A stretch of 64,000 nucleotides of DNA, taken from Methanosaeta sp. PtaB.Bin018 (GTDB lineage Archaea > Halobacteriota > Methanosarcinia > Methanotrichales > Methanotrichaceae). Both the position numbers and the translations under genes were made by a program. The notes beneath the pieces are model-generated. The model did no database searches. It was not told the DNA's origin and saw nothing but the letters and a program-made list of their open reading frames with translations. Positions 1 through 8,881 of the stretch are shown here, one piece after another (the stretch's first letter is position 1; every line of letters begins with the position of its first letter). Where the stretch lies: contig MVQH01000101.1 in the NCBI GenBank assembly GCA_002067755.1, positions 62,001 through 126,000 of the forward strand, given 5' to 3'.

Positions 1-499
1 TCTCAGCCTTTACCTGCTCCGGATTGTAACCTCGCTCGCCAACATCCCTGCGCACCTTCCAGAGCCGCTTCACTGAGCGGGAGGGATCTACGAAGATTTT
101 GAAGTCGATGAGACTGCGCAGCCGCTCAGTGTAAAGCGGATGCAACCCCTCCACGATGATCACTGGCGCCGGACCGAAGGGCACAGCCCCACAGATCTCG
201 CCCTTGCTGTGATCGTAGACGGGTTTGTCGATGCCTTCACCGCGGCGCAATCTCTCCAGATGGTCTGCTAAAAGATCGAGATGATTGGCTGCAGGGTGAA
301 GAGGCGTGATGCCACGCTCTTTGCGCTGGTTTCTATCTAGGCTGTGGTAGTCGTCCATAGAGAAGGATGCCACCATATCCTCGCCAAGTATCCTCTTTAT
401 GCCACGAGAGATGGTGGTCTTGCCAGATCCACTATCGCCCGCAATCCCGAAGACGAAGACTCTGCGAGATTTGATGATCCTATCCATGAGTGATTTCAT
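1..499 (-). CDS. prk: phosphoribulokinase / uridine kinase family (partial)
   Basis: The C-terminal part lies beyond the left edge; about 166 N-terminal residues are visible. They show a Walker A loop GDSGSGKTT (about residues 21-29), the DDYH motif near residue 49, a stretch with KPVYDHSKG, an EGLHPLY segment and WKVRRDVGERGY at the edge. This order is characteristic of phosphoribulokinase rather than of plain uridine kinase. In methanogens such enzymes phosphorylate ribulose 5-phosphate and are known to work with form III RuBisCO in the reductive hexulose-phosphate pathway; that role here is inferred, and no RuBisCO gene is in the window. Two in-frame ATG codons, at 499 and 487, are possible starts; neither has a strong ribosome-binding site. 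Confidence 0.85.
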   Translation of the reverse strand, partial: MKSLMDRIIKSRRVFVFGIAGDSGSGKTTISRGIKRILGEDMVASFSMDDYHSLDRNQRKERGITPLHPAANHLDLLADHLERLRRGEGIDKPVYDHSKGEICGAVPFGPAPVIIVEGLHPLYTERLRSLIDFKIFVDPSRSVKRLWKVRRDVGERGYNPEQVKAE

Positions 500-558
500 A
501 AGCTTGCGAAGCCTTGAAGAAATTTAGCTGTTTGCCCAAGGTGACCATTCCAAGGTGA

Positions 559-1488
559 CTATTTATTCTGCTTTTCTCTGACCAGGCTCTCAAATTCACG
601 GGTCTGATCTATCGTCTCTAGCTCTCTTCTCTCTATGATGGCAGTCTCCTCTATGCACTCCAGCTTTGTTACGCCGTCCACTATCACCGCCGACTTCGTT
701 TTGGCTACCGCGGAAAGGCTGCTCATGAGCTTGGCCTTTTTGAGCATGCTCTGAGAAAACTTGGAGACGCCCGTCAGCACGACAAGGTCATCGTCCCTGG
801 TTATGGCATTGAAGGGTGCCTGCGCCGTGGGAACTACCTCAAAGCCGATCTCCAGGAGCAGCCTCAATATCTTGTCAGTGACCTCTCCTTGCACGTCATC
901 TATGTTTGCTGTGTGGAAGGGGTCCACAGGCTGGATCAGCTCCTGCATAAAGATCTCCTCAAGCTTCAAAGCCACATCCACCGAGGTATCCATGCTCTCA
1001 GTCTCATACTTGCTTATGGTTCTGCGGGACACGCCCAATTCCGACGCCAGCGCGCCCAGTGATATGCCGCGTTCGAGCCTTATCTGCCGCATCTTTGTCC
1101 CGTCGATGTGCACATAAAGCCCTCCGTGGGCTGCATAGGCCAGGGGCAGCGCCTCCTCCAGGAGACAGTCCGCCAGGGTGAAAAGGCTGAGCGTTGGAAT
1201 GCCGTAGCGGAAGTAGACCGCACCCCTTTCCAGGTACTGATCACGGGTCTTCTCGCCCACTAGAAGCGGGCTGGCAAAAAGGTGCTTGGCCAGGCGGCGG
1301 ACCTCCATGGCAGTCTGCTCGTTAAGGCCGTCGATGTTGGAGAGGATCTTCAGCAGTAGGAATAGATCTCCTTTTCTGGCAGCGAGATCGAAGCTCCTGG
1401 GACGGAAGTAGCAGCGATCCGAGGTGGAGAACCCGGCCTGCTCAAGAACCTCTTCCACGCGCCTGGCGAGAAGTTCCTTATCCATCAT
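559..1488 (-). CDS. archaeal XRE-type transcriptional regulator (COG1395-like)
   Basis: This 309-residue protein has a central Cro/C1-type helix-turn-helix at about residues 131-185, including GALASELGVSRRTISKYE. It is flanked by an N-terminal nuclease-like alpha/beta region of about 120 residues and a C-terminal region of similar size. This architecture matches the conserved archaeal family of putative HTH regulators (COG1395), whose targets are unknown. It is transcribed divergently from tiaS with only about 36 bases between start codons. The first two codons are both ATG (1488 and 1485), so the start is uncertain by one residue. Regulation of tiaS is possible from position alone but unproven. 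Confidence 0.8.
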   Translation of the reverse strand: MMDKELLARRVEEVLEQAGFSTSDRCYFRPRSFDLAARKGDLFLLLKILSNIDGLNEQTAMEVRRLAKHLFASPLLVGEKTRDQYLERGAVYFRYGIPTLSLFTLADCLLEEALPLAYAAHGGLYVHIDGTKMRQIRLERGISLGALASELGVSRRTISKYETESMDTSVDVALKLEEIFMQELIQPVDPFHTANIDDVQGEVTDKILRLLLEIGFEVVPTAQAPFNAITRDDDLVVLTGVSKFSQSMLKKAKLMSSLSAVAKTKSAVIVDGVTKLECIEETAIIERRELETIDQTREFESLVREKQNK

Positions 1489-1524
1489 TATATATCATCG
1501 TTTGACCGCTATATAAGGTTGACC
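1489..1524. promoter_or_regulatory. interleaved divergent promoters between the XRE regulator and tiaS
   Basis: The 36-bp gap has two TATA-like elements: TATATAT at 1489-1495 and CTATATAAGG at 1509-1518. The first lies about 30 bases before the tiaS ATG, and the second about 25 bases before the regulator ATG on the other strand. Archaeal transcription usually starts about 25 bases after the TATA centre, so both genes would be read from crossed promoters with almost no leader. This is inferred from spacing only. Confidence 0.45.
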
Positions 1525-2772
1525 ATGTTCATTGGAATAGATGATACCGATTCGGAGAGGGGCCTGTGCACAACTTACCTGGCCGCTGTGCTCATGGAGA
1601 GGCTCAGGCCTTATGGCAAGATCAGTGGCTTGCCCAGGCTTATCCGGCTTAACCCTTGCGCGCGCTTCAAGACACGCGGCAATGCAGCGCTGGCATTTGC
1701 TCTTGAGAGCGATCGCCCCCAGAAGGTAAAGGAGATAGCTCTGAAGGCGGTTTTGGAGCTGTCTGACTTCTCAGGTGTGAACACCAATCCAGGACTTGTG
1801 ATAGCCGATGATGTGACGCCACGAATGACTGCCTTTTATCGTCGCGCAGTCACACAAATTCTGCAGATCGATGATGCTAGGGCGCTTCTGGATGATGAGG
1901 GGATCTGGTACAGAGGATTCAAGAAGGGCAGGGGTCTGATCGGTGCACTGGCTGCCATTGGAGCCGATCTCACTGACTTCACCTATGAGCTGATCGCGTA
2001 TAGACAGCGCCAGCGTTGGGGCACGCCCAGAAGCATCGAAGCAGAAACTGTTTGGAGAGCCGATGCCCTTACATACCCTGGCACATGGGATACAGTAGAT
2101 CATTTTAATAAGAGGATTGTCTTCGCACCCCACTCCGGAGATCCAGTGCTTTTCGGCATAAGGGGGTCTGATCCGGAGGCGATCGAAGAGGCGTTTCAAA
2201 CCATAAAGTCAGAGCCATGGGAGAGAAGAGTGCTCTACAAGACCAACCAGGGCACTGATGCTCATATATTGGAAGGCGAGATTCATGAAGTCTGTGACAG
2301 CCAGAGCTACAGGCTGCGCGGCTTTGTGGATCGATCGCCTGAGGCAATCGAGGGCGGACATATCTTCTTCACATTGCAGAATGGAAAAGGGCAGATAAAA
2401 TGCGCAGCCTTCGAGCCCACCAAGAACTTCCGGTCGATTGTAAAGCAGCTTATGCCAGGCGACGAGCTGGAGGTCTGGGGAGCTGTGCGGGATAAAACCC
2501 TCAACCTGGAGAAGATGAATATACTCCGCTTGGCCGAGCAGGGAGTGCTGGTCGCTCCAACATGTCCGCAATGCAAAAGGCGTATGGAATCTGCTGGAAA
2601 GGGGCAGGGCTATCGCTGCAGGAGGTGCAAGACCACAGCTTTGGGCCGTGAACGCAGGCCTCTTATCAGAAATTTGGAGACGGGCTTTTATGAAGTGCCT
2701 CCATGCGCACGCAGGCATCTTTCCAAGCCGCTGGTGCGCATGAGTGGCGAGAATATACACCACAGCAGATGA
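1525..2772 (+). CDS. tiaS: tRNA(Ile2) 2-agmatinylcytidine synthetase TiaS
   Basis: TiaS joins agmatine to C34 of the CAU-anticodon tRNA-Ile so that it reads AUA; it is essential in most archaea. The protein (415 residues) begins MFIGIDDTDS, the family's signature N-terminus. It has an OB-fold-like region near residues 278-335 and a C-terminal zinc ribbon with two CxxC pairs (CPQC and CRRC, about 347-368). An in-frame TTG at 1519 would add two residues, but ATG at 1525 is preferred because it gives the canonical N-terminus and has AAGG about six bases upstream. Its substrate agmatine is the product of the arginine decarboxylase encoded at 25.6-27.5 kb. Confidence 0.95.
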   Translation: MFIGIDDTDSERGLCTTYLAAVLMERLRPYGKISGLPRLIRLNPCARFKTRGNAALAFALESDRPQKVKEIALKAVLELSDFSGVNTNPGLVIADDVTPRMTAFYRRAVTQILQIDDARALLDDEGIWYRGFKKGRGLIGALAAIGADLTDFTYELIAYRQRQRWGTPRSIEAETVWRADALTYPGTWDTVDHFNKRIVFAPHSGDPVLFGIRGSDPEAIEEAFQTIKSEPWERRVLYKTNQGTDAHILEGEIHEVCDSQSYRLRGFVDRSPEAIEGGHIFFTLQNGKGQIKCAAFEPTKNFRSIVKQLMPGDELEVWGAVRDKTLNLEKMNILRLAEQGVLVAPTCPQCKRRMESAGKGQGYRCRRCKTTALGRERRPLIRNLETGFYEVPPCARRHLSKPLVRMSGENIHHSR

Positions 2773-3114
2773 AATGCGAATTTTCCGAGATGTAAAGCTA
2801 TCATATGCATGGCTATGATACTATAAATCGATACACACTATTTGACATTAAATGTTACAATTACCAATAATAATCATAATAAATATGTTATAAGTTCTTC
2901 CAGGAATCGGCATCTTCTCAAATGCTGCAATCTTGCATAGGTCGATTTATTAAATTATTCAATGAATAGTTCCACGATCCAAATGATAAAGAATAGCAAT
3001 TAAACCGAAATATTTATTAAATTAAGAGAAACTGTGTAGTTCAGATCTTAATGGTGAGCCTCACGTTCAACTCGAATCTTAGAACTCGCTTATATGGTCC
3101 ATGGAGGAATGTAA
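2773..3114. promoter_or_regulatory. AT-rich intergenic region with promoter of the ABC ATPase-cobN operon
   Basis: This 342-base gap separates tiaS from the next gene and contains no credible ORF. An archaeal promoter-like element, CGAAATATTTATT, lies at about 3006-3018, predicting a transcript start near 3035-3045 and a leader of about 75 bases. A clear ribosome-binding site, GGAGG at 3103-3107, lies seven bases before the TTG start at 3115. The leader could hold a regulatory RNA, such as a corrinoid or metal sensor given the downstream genes. I do not recognise a cobalamin riboswitch core in it. Confidence 0.4.
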
Positions 3115-3903
3115 TTGGTAAGCATTACCATCAAAGGCCTGACCTTCAGCTACAACAGTCACAAGATCCTCGACGACCTCAATGTCGTAGTTGATGACTC
3201 GGAGATCTTGGGGCTGGTGGGGCCGAATGGTTCAGGGAAGACAACTCTCATAAAGTGCATTGACCGCATCTTAAAGCCGAAGGGAAGCATCCTCCTGGAC
3301 GGAAAGGAGATCGAGAATATGAGTCGGCAGGAGGTAGCAAGGCAGATAGGCTATGTGCCACAGTCCAGCTCCACCCCCCTGGCCACTACTGTATTTGATA
3401 CTGTCCTCATGGGCAGAAGGCCGCACATAAGTTGGAGGGTCACCGATGCCGATCTGGATAAGGTGGCGGAGGTTCTGGAAAGGTTGCACCTGGGAGATCT
3501 GGCCATGAGAGATTTCTCCCAGCTCAGCGGAGGCCAGAAGCAGAAGGTGCTCATCGCCAGGGCTCTTGCCCAGGAGCCTGCTGTGCTCCTGTTGGACGAG
3601 CCCACCTCCAACCTGGATATGAAACATCAGCTAGAGGTCATGGAGACGGTTAGCAGTCTTGTCAAAGAGAAGAATATCTCGGCGGTGATGGCCATCCACG
3701 ACCTCAACTTAGCAGCCAGGTTCTCTGACCGATTGGTGATGCTCAAGGACGGCCAGGTATATGCAGCTGGCGAGCCCAAAGTTCTTCTCAATGAGGCCAA
3801 CATCTGCAAGGTCTACGGCATCGAGGCCATGGTAATAAATGCCCTGGGCAGACCGTACATAGTGCCGGTTCGCTCCCTGACAGGTGCTCTTATATGCGAT
3901 TAG
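3115..3903 (+). CDS. ABC transporter ATP-binding protein, FecE/BtuD type
   Basis: This 262-residue ATPase has Walker A GPNGSGKT (36-43), the signature LSGGQ (137-141) and Walker B with DEPTSNLD (161-168), plus the Q-loop VPQ near 81. The closest family is the iron-siderophore/cobalamin importer ATPases (COG1120). It starts at TTG, supported by GGAGG seven bases upstream. Its stop overlaps the start of the CobN-like gene by about ten bases, so the two are probably co-translated; this favours corrinoid, cobalt or haem-type substrates. The partner permease and binding protein are not in the window, so it must pair with components encoded elsewhere. Confidence 0.88.
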   Translation: MVSITIKGLTFSYNSHKILDDLNVVVDDSEILGLVGPNGSGKTTLIKCIDRILKPKGSILLDGKEIENMSRQEVARQIGYVPQSSSTPLATTVFDTVLMGRRPHISWRVTDADLDKVAEVLERLHLGDLAMRDFSQLSGGQKQKVLIARALAQEPAVLLLDEPTSNLDMKHQLEVMETVSSLVKEKNISAVMAIHDLNLAARFSDRLVMLKDGQVYAAGEPKVLLNEANICKVYGIEAMVINALGRPYIVPVRSLTGALICD

Positions 3904-6900
3904 CGTCGCTCACATGGGCAAGTGACGTGGCCCTTCTCCTCGAAGCTGCCAAAGAGACGAAGATCGAGCTGGCTGCATGGGCCGTCTCAGACCTAGACGA
4001 AGGAAACGTCGAAGATTGCATCAGTTCTCTGAACATGGCCGAGGCCATCTTGCTCCATCCCTGCGAGCAGGACTGCCTATTCGATCGCGTGTTGGAAAAA
4101 ATTGACAAGAGCATCCCCATCATATCCTTCGGCCTGAACCCTTCGCTCAGGTCTCTATCAAATGTATCAGCAAAAAATACCACTGCTGTGAACGCTTACG
4201 TGATTTATGGCGGACCTGAGAACATCGCCAATATGATTCGATACATAGGGCGAGAGGTTTTAGGTTACGACTACGATTACGAACCTCCCAAAGAGAATCT
4301 ATGGCAGGGGCTCTACCATCCAGATGCAGACGAGGCATTCGCCACCGTGGATGACTTTCTGCAGTGGTATGGAAGGAGGCATTCTCGTCGCGTCGGCATC
4401 CTCTTCTTCAGGACATATTGGGCCAATGGCGACCTGGCAATTGTAGACAGCTTCATTCGGGAGCTGGAGAAGGATGTCGATGTGCTGCCGGCTTTCTGCT
4501 TTGGTCTGGGCGATGAGGATCTTGGAGCCAAATCCAGCGGCGAAGTAGTAGAGGAATACTTCACGGGAAGGGTTGACGCCATCGTTAACCTGCAATCGAT
4601 CTTTCGCGCGGAAAGCGTGGAAAAGTCAGCGCAGGCCTTGAAATTGTTGGATGTACCTGTCTTTCATCCTCTTACAGTCTACCACAAGAGCGAAGATGAA
4701 TGGCTAGAGGACATTCACGGCCTTAGCAGCTCCGAGGTGGGCTGGTCAGTGGCCCTGCCAGAGTTCGAAGGCCTGATCGAACCAATTCTTGCAGGAGCAT
4801 CATTTCGCGACGAGATCGGAGGCACTGAGTTTGAGAGGCATATCGGGATTGATGATAGAGTTCAGAAGGCAGCCCGTCGAATCAAGAGATGGCTGCGCCT
4901 GAGAGAGACGCCGCCCTCGCAGAGGAAGGTCGCCATCATCATGCACAACAACCCTTGTGCTTCGGCAGAGGCCACAGTCGGCTCAGGCGCCCATCTGGAC
5001 ACTCTGGAGAGCGTTGCCCGCATCCTGGAGAGCATGTCGCAGGCTGGCTACAGGATAGAGAATCGCCCTGCCAGCGGAAAAGAGCTTATTGCCACGATCA
5101 TGGATCGAAAGGCGATCTTTGAGTTTCGCTGGACTCCTGTGGAGGAGATCGTGAGCAAGGGCGGGGCCCTGGCGATGATGGATACGAAGGACTACGAATC
5201 ATGGTTCAATACTTTGCCAGAAGCTGCCAGGCAGAAGGTCTGCAGTGCATGGGGGATGCCTCCAGGCGAAGAGAGGGACGGCGTTCCCCCATCGATGGTC
5301 TACAACGGCAAGATGGTGATAACTGGAGTTCAGTTCGGCAACGTCGTAGTCTGCGTTCAGCCAAAGAGAGGTTGTGCAGGCGCTCGATGCGACGGCCAGG
5401 TCTGTCGCATTCTGCACGATCCCGAGGTGCCTCCGCCACATCAGTATCTGGCTACCTACCACTGGATCGAGGAGGTCTTTGGAGCGGATGTCATGGTCCA
5501 CGTGGGGACGCACGGAAACATGGAATTTCTGCCGGGAAAGTCTGTGGGCCTTTCTGGAAGCTGCTTTCCGGACATTGCTGTGGGCGACATTCCATACCTT
5601 TACATCTACAACTCAGACAATCCACCGGAGGGTACTATCGCCAAGAGGCGGAGCTACTCTGTGATCGTAGACCACATGCAGACTGTCATGACCGGCTCGG
5701 GAATCTATGGAGACCTAAAGGAGCTGGAGGACAACATCGCCGCCTACAACCAGAGCAAGGTGTCAGAAAAGGGCAGGGCGCATGCCCTCGAGCATGTGAT
5801 CTTAGATCTCCTCGAGAAGACCAACATGGCAGAGGAGTTGAAGCTCGAGGCACTCATCCAGGCAGGTACACCCTTCGAGAAGATCCTTGAGATAGCGCAT
5901 GAGAAGATATCTGAGATTTATAACACTCGGATCCCTGATGGAATGCACATCTTCGGAGAGGTCCCACATGGTGAGAAGCGCGTGGACCTGATCAATTCCA
6001 TCCTGCGCTTCGACTCTGAGACAGCGAAATTTCTATCGGCTCTGGTGGACGGTCCCATCTCGGACCAAGAGCTCGACCCCCTTGCCAAGGAGTTCATTCG
6101 CGCCTACATTGCAGGCGAATCTGAGCCTGAGGCCCGCATCCTTGGAACGCGTCTGAGGAGGCTCCGAGAAGAGAAGGCGCCATCCACCTTCAAAGAGAAG
6201 GTGCTCGATCTGTGCAGCAGAATTGATGCATCTGACGAGATGAAGAGCCTGCTGCATGGATTTGATGGAGGATTCATCCTGCCCGGACCTTCAGGCTTGA
6301 TCACGCGAGGAAAGCCCGATGTGCTTCCTACCGGCAGAAATTTCTATTCGCTCGATCCGGCCAGCGTGCCTACCAAGGCAGCCTGGCGCGTGGGCAGAAA
6401 GCTGGCTCATCTTTTGATCAAAAAATATGAAGAAGAGCATGGGCGGCTGCCAGAGAACGTCGCCATGTACTGGATGGCCAGCGATATCATGTGGGCTGAT
6501 GGGGAGCAGCTTGCTCAGATGCTTTTTCTAATAGGCGTCGAGCCTGTCTGGAGAGGCGGACGTGTGACTGGCTACAGGGTCATGAGGCTGGAGGAGTTGG
6601 GCCGTCCCAGGATCGATCTGACAGTGCGTGCCAGCGGAATTACAAGGGATTGCTTCTATGGCAGCATCGAGCTGCTGGACCAGGCCATCCGTGAGGTTGC
6701 AGCGCTCGACGAGCCCCTGGAGATGAACTTCTTGCGCAAGCACTCCGCCGACATCCCGCGCATATTCGCCAGCCGGCCTGGCACTTATGGCAATGGTGTG
6801 AATTTAGCAGTTTATGCCTCGGCCTGGAAGGAGGACAAAGACCTCACCGATGTGTTCATTCAGTGGAACAGCTATGCCTACGGAAAGGGCATATTTGGCC

Positions 6901-7571
6901 AAGAATCGCATCAGGCCCTTGTGCAGCAGCTCAAAAGCGTTGACCTGACCTTCAACAAGACTGTGACCGATGAATATGACCTGCTGGGATGCTGCTGCTA
7001 CTTCGGCACGCATGGAGGCCTTACCAATGCAGCGCGAGAACTTTCAGGACGCGAGGTCTCATCCTACTATGGGGATACGAGAGACCAAGAGAGCGCAGAC
7101 ATCCGCACCCTTGCAGATGAGGTCAGGAGGATCGTCCGCACAAAGCTGCTCAATCCCAAATGGATAGAGGGAATGAAACGCCATGGGTACAAGGGGGCCA
7201 GCGACATATCCAAGCGCGTTGGCCGCGTCTATGGCTGGGAATCGACGACTCGCGAGGTCGACGACTGGATCTTCGATGACATCGCGAAGACCTTCGTCCT
7301 GGACGAGGAGATGCGCAGGTTCTTCGAGGAGAATAACCCGTGGGCCATGGAAGAGATAGGCCGAAGGTTGCTGGAGGCCAGCCAGAGAGGCCTGTGGAAG
7401 GCTGACCAGGAGGTCCTTGATGCCTTGAAGTCCAGCTACCTTGAGATCGAGGGCTGGATGGAAGAGAGGATGGGCGATGTGGAAGGCGAATTCCAGGGCG
7501 GGGCCATAGATGTCATGCCATCAGAACATGCGCGGGCCTGGCGGGAGAAGATGCTGAAGGCCAAAGATTAA
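3894..7571 (+). CDS. cobN: cobaltochelatase CobN / magnesium-chelatase H-like subunit
   Basis: At 1225 residues this is full length for the CobN/BchH family, the large porphyrin-binding subunit that inserts a metal into a tetrapyrrole with ATPase partners of the CobST or BchID type. Recognisable segments include MVHVGTHGNMEFLPGK, with the conserved His-Gly-Asn-Glu core, near residue 535, and GTHGGLTNAARELSG near residue 1040. No CobS/CobT or BchI/BchD gene is in the window. Methanogens make cobalamin by the early-cobalt route and F430 with CfbA, so the metal and substrate of their CobN homologues are uncertain. Overlap with the upstream ABC ATPase suggests a role in corrinoid or metal-tetrapyrrole handling. 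It ends six bases from the convergent CBS gene. Confidence 0.88.
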   Translation: MRLASLTWASDVALLLEAAKETKIELAAWAVSDLDEGNVEDCISSLNMAEAILLHPCEQDCLFDRVLEKIDKSIPIISFGLNPSLRSLSNVSAKNTTAVNAYVIYGGPENIANMIRYIGREVLGYDYDYEPPKENLWQGLYHPDADEAFATVDDFLQWYGRRHSRRVGILFFRTYWANGDLAIVDSFIRELEKDVDVLPAFCFGLGDEDLGAKSSGEVVEEYFTGRVDAIVNLQSIFRAESVEKSAQALKLLDVPVFHPLTVYHKSEDEWLEDIHGLSSSEVGWSVALPEFEGLIEPILAGASFRDEIGGTEFERHIGIDDRVQKAARRIKRWLRLRETPPSQRKVAIIMHNNPCASAEATVGSGAHLDTLESVARILESMSQAGYRIENRPASGKELIATIMDRKAIFEFRWTPVEEIVSKGGALAMMDTKDYESWFNTLPEAARQKVCSAWGMPPGEERDGVPPSMVYNGKMVITGVQFGNVVVCVQPKRGCAGARCDGQVCRILHDPEVPPPHQYLATYHWIEEVFGADVMVHVGTHGNMEFLPGKSVGLSGSCFPDIAVGDIPYLYIYNSDNPPEGTIAKRRSYSVIVDHMQTVMTGSGIYGDLKELEDNIAAYNQSKVSEKGRAHALEHVILDLLEKTNMAEELKLEALIQAGTPFEKILEIAHEKISEIYNTRIPDGMHIFGEVPHGEKRVDLINSILRFDSETAKFLSALVDGPISDQELDPLAKEFIRAYIAGESEPEARILGTRLRRLREEKAPSTFKEKVLDLCSRIDASDEMKSLLHGFDGGFILPGPSGLITRGKPDVLPTGRNFYSLDPASVPTKAAWRVGRKLAHLLIKKYEEEHGRLPENVAMYWMASDIMWADGEQLAQMLFLIGVEPVWRGGRVTGYRVMRLEELGRPRIDLTVRASGITRDCFYGSIELLDQAIREVAALDEPLEMNFLRKHSADIPRIFASRPGTYGNGVNLAVYASAWKEDKDLTDVFIQWNSYAYGKGIFGQESHQALVQQLKSVDLTFNKTVTDEYDLLGCCCYFGTHGGLTNAARELSGREVSSYYGDTRDQESADIRTLADEVRRIVRTKLLNPKWIEGMKRHGYKGASDISKRVGRVYGWESTTREVDDWIFDDIAKTFVLDEEMRRFFEENNPWAMEEIGRRLLEASQRGLWKADQEVLDALKSSYLEIEGWMEERMGDVEGEFQGGAIDVMPSEHARAWREKMLKAKD

Positions 7572-7577
7572 AAAAAA

Positions 7578-8438
7578 TCAGGATGCATCCTTCTCGCAAT
7601 GATCTATCAGGGCCTTCAGGATGTCGCTGTCCTTGAGCATGCCCATCAGCTTCTGGCTGGGGGTGATCACGGGCATCTGATCTATTCTGTTCTTGTGCAT
7701 CAGGGCAGCAGATTCGCTGATGCCGTTGTTCTTGAAAGCCGTGATCGGCGGCACCATGGCCTCGCGGACAAGGATATTGCGGAGCTGAATCCTGGAGATG
7801 GTGTAATATTTGTTGATGGTCTGCATCACGCGATCCCACATCCATGCATCCTCTCCCGCGTCTGTGGACATATCAGTCTTCTCCACAGAGTCCTCGATCA
7901 CGCTGGCCTTGATGAGGTCGCGGTCGGAGATGATGCCCACCAGCTTCAGGTTTGTGTCGATTACAGGACAGGCCTCGGCTGCTGCAAACTCCATTATGGC
8001 TCCGGCTACAGGCAAGGGCATCTCGCTCCAGAGCACCACCGTCTCCTTCTCTAGGTACGGCTCGATGCTCTCTTTGATGTCCAGGCCCTCCACCACCCGG
8101 ACGATATCTGCTACTGTGATGATGCCCACCAGCTTTCTGCCCTCAACCACGGGGAGCCTTCGTATCCCGTGCCTGATCAGAAGTCTGGAGGCCTCGACCA
8201 CGCTGCTTTGAGGCCCGATCACTATCGGCTCGCGGGTCATGAGCAGAGCTGTCTGGTCCTCCTCGCGGTTCCTGAGGAGATCCTTCCGGGTTATCATTCC
8301 CACGACCTCGTCCTTCTTTATGACAGGAACGCCGGAGACCTTCCGCTCCTGGAGCGTCTTCAGGACATCGTCTCTGCTACCAGGAATGCTGACATAAGCC
8401 ACATCCCTGACCATCACGTCCTTCACGAGGATGTTCAA
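7578..8438 (-). CDS. four-CBS-domain protein
   Basis: This 286-residue protein consists almost entirely of CBS repeats: two N-terminal ones (about 1-58 and 62-120), a third (about 130-190) and, after a spacer, a fourth (about 222-283). Typical phrases are VSGVPVIKKDEVVGMITRKD and RRLPVVEGRKLVGIITVAD. CBS pairs bind adenine nucleotides or S-adenosylmethionine and act as energy or ligand sensors; no catalytic domain is attached here. Its ATG overlaps the stop of the upstream uspA by four bases, so they are translationally coupled. The partner being regulated is not evident. Confidence 0.88.
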   Translation of the reverse strand: MNILVKDVMVRDVAYVSIPGSRDDVLKTLQERKVSGVPVIKKDEVVGMITRKDLLRNREEDQTALLMTREPIVIGPQSSVVEASRLLIRHGIRRLPVVEGRKLVGIITVADIVRVVEGLDIKESIEPYLEKETVVLWSEMPLPVAGAIMEFAAAEACPVIDTNLKLVGIISDRDLIKASVIEDSVEKTDMSTDAGEDAWMWDRVMQTINKYYTISRIQLRNILVREAMVPPITAFKNNGISESAALMHKNRIDQMPVITPSQKLMGMLKDSDILKALIDHCEKDAS

Positions 8439-8872
8439 GACTGCTCCCTCGGAACCGTCAAAACAGGAATCTTGGAGTTGCGGACCACCTTCTCGGCCAC
8501 GCTCCCCAAGAGAAATTTATCCAGACCGGTACGTCCTACAGAACCGATGATTATGATGTCCATGTCCGCCTTTTCGGCATAGCTGAGGATCTCTCCCCCA
8601 GGGTTCCCCTCTACAAGGGTGCTCTCGAAGGGCACGCCCGCGTCCTTGGCCATCCTCTCCACATGCTTCAAGGCCTCTTTTCCTTCTTTGAGCAGAAGCT
8701 CTCGTATGCTGAAGAGGAGCATGTCATCAGGAAGATGGCTTGTCCTGTTTGTGTCTGCTACATATATGGCCGTTACAGTTCCACCAGATACCTTGCCAAG
8801 CTCAATGGCCACCTTGGCAGCTCTCGTTCCATGGTCTGATCCGTCGGTTGCAACCAGAATCTTCTCAAACAT
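8435..8872 (-). CDS. universal stress protein, UspA family
   Basis: The 145-residue single-domain protein starts MFEKILVATDGSDHGTRAA and has the ATP-binding signature G-2x-G-9x-G-S as GSVGRTGLDKFLLGS near residue 115. It is therefore of the ATP-binding UspA class. GGAG six bases before the ATG at 8872 supports the start. It sits between an amidohydrolase gene (9 bases upstream) and the CBS protein (four-base overlap), forming a three-gene operon with two nucleotide-binding products. A second, similar uspA lies at 59.5 kb with a near-identical ribosome-binding region. Confidence 0.92.
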   Translation of the reverse strand: MFEKILVATDGSDHGTRAAKVAIELGKVSGGTVTAIYVADTNRTSHLPDDMLLFSIRELLLKEGKEALKHVERMAKDAGVPFESTLVEGNPGGEILSYAEKADMDIIIIGSVGRTGLDKFLLGSVAEKVVRNSKIPVLTVPREQS

Positions 8873-8881
8873 AATTTGCTC

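Noticed and set aside
5201-5890. 229-codon plus-strand ORF inside cobN
   Set aside because: It is in another frame of an intact, conserved 1225-residue gene.
3894-7571. Magnesium chelatase for chlorophyll synthesis
   Set aside because: No other chlorophyll genes are present; CobN-type proteins are common in methanogens with unclear metal specificity.
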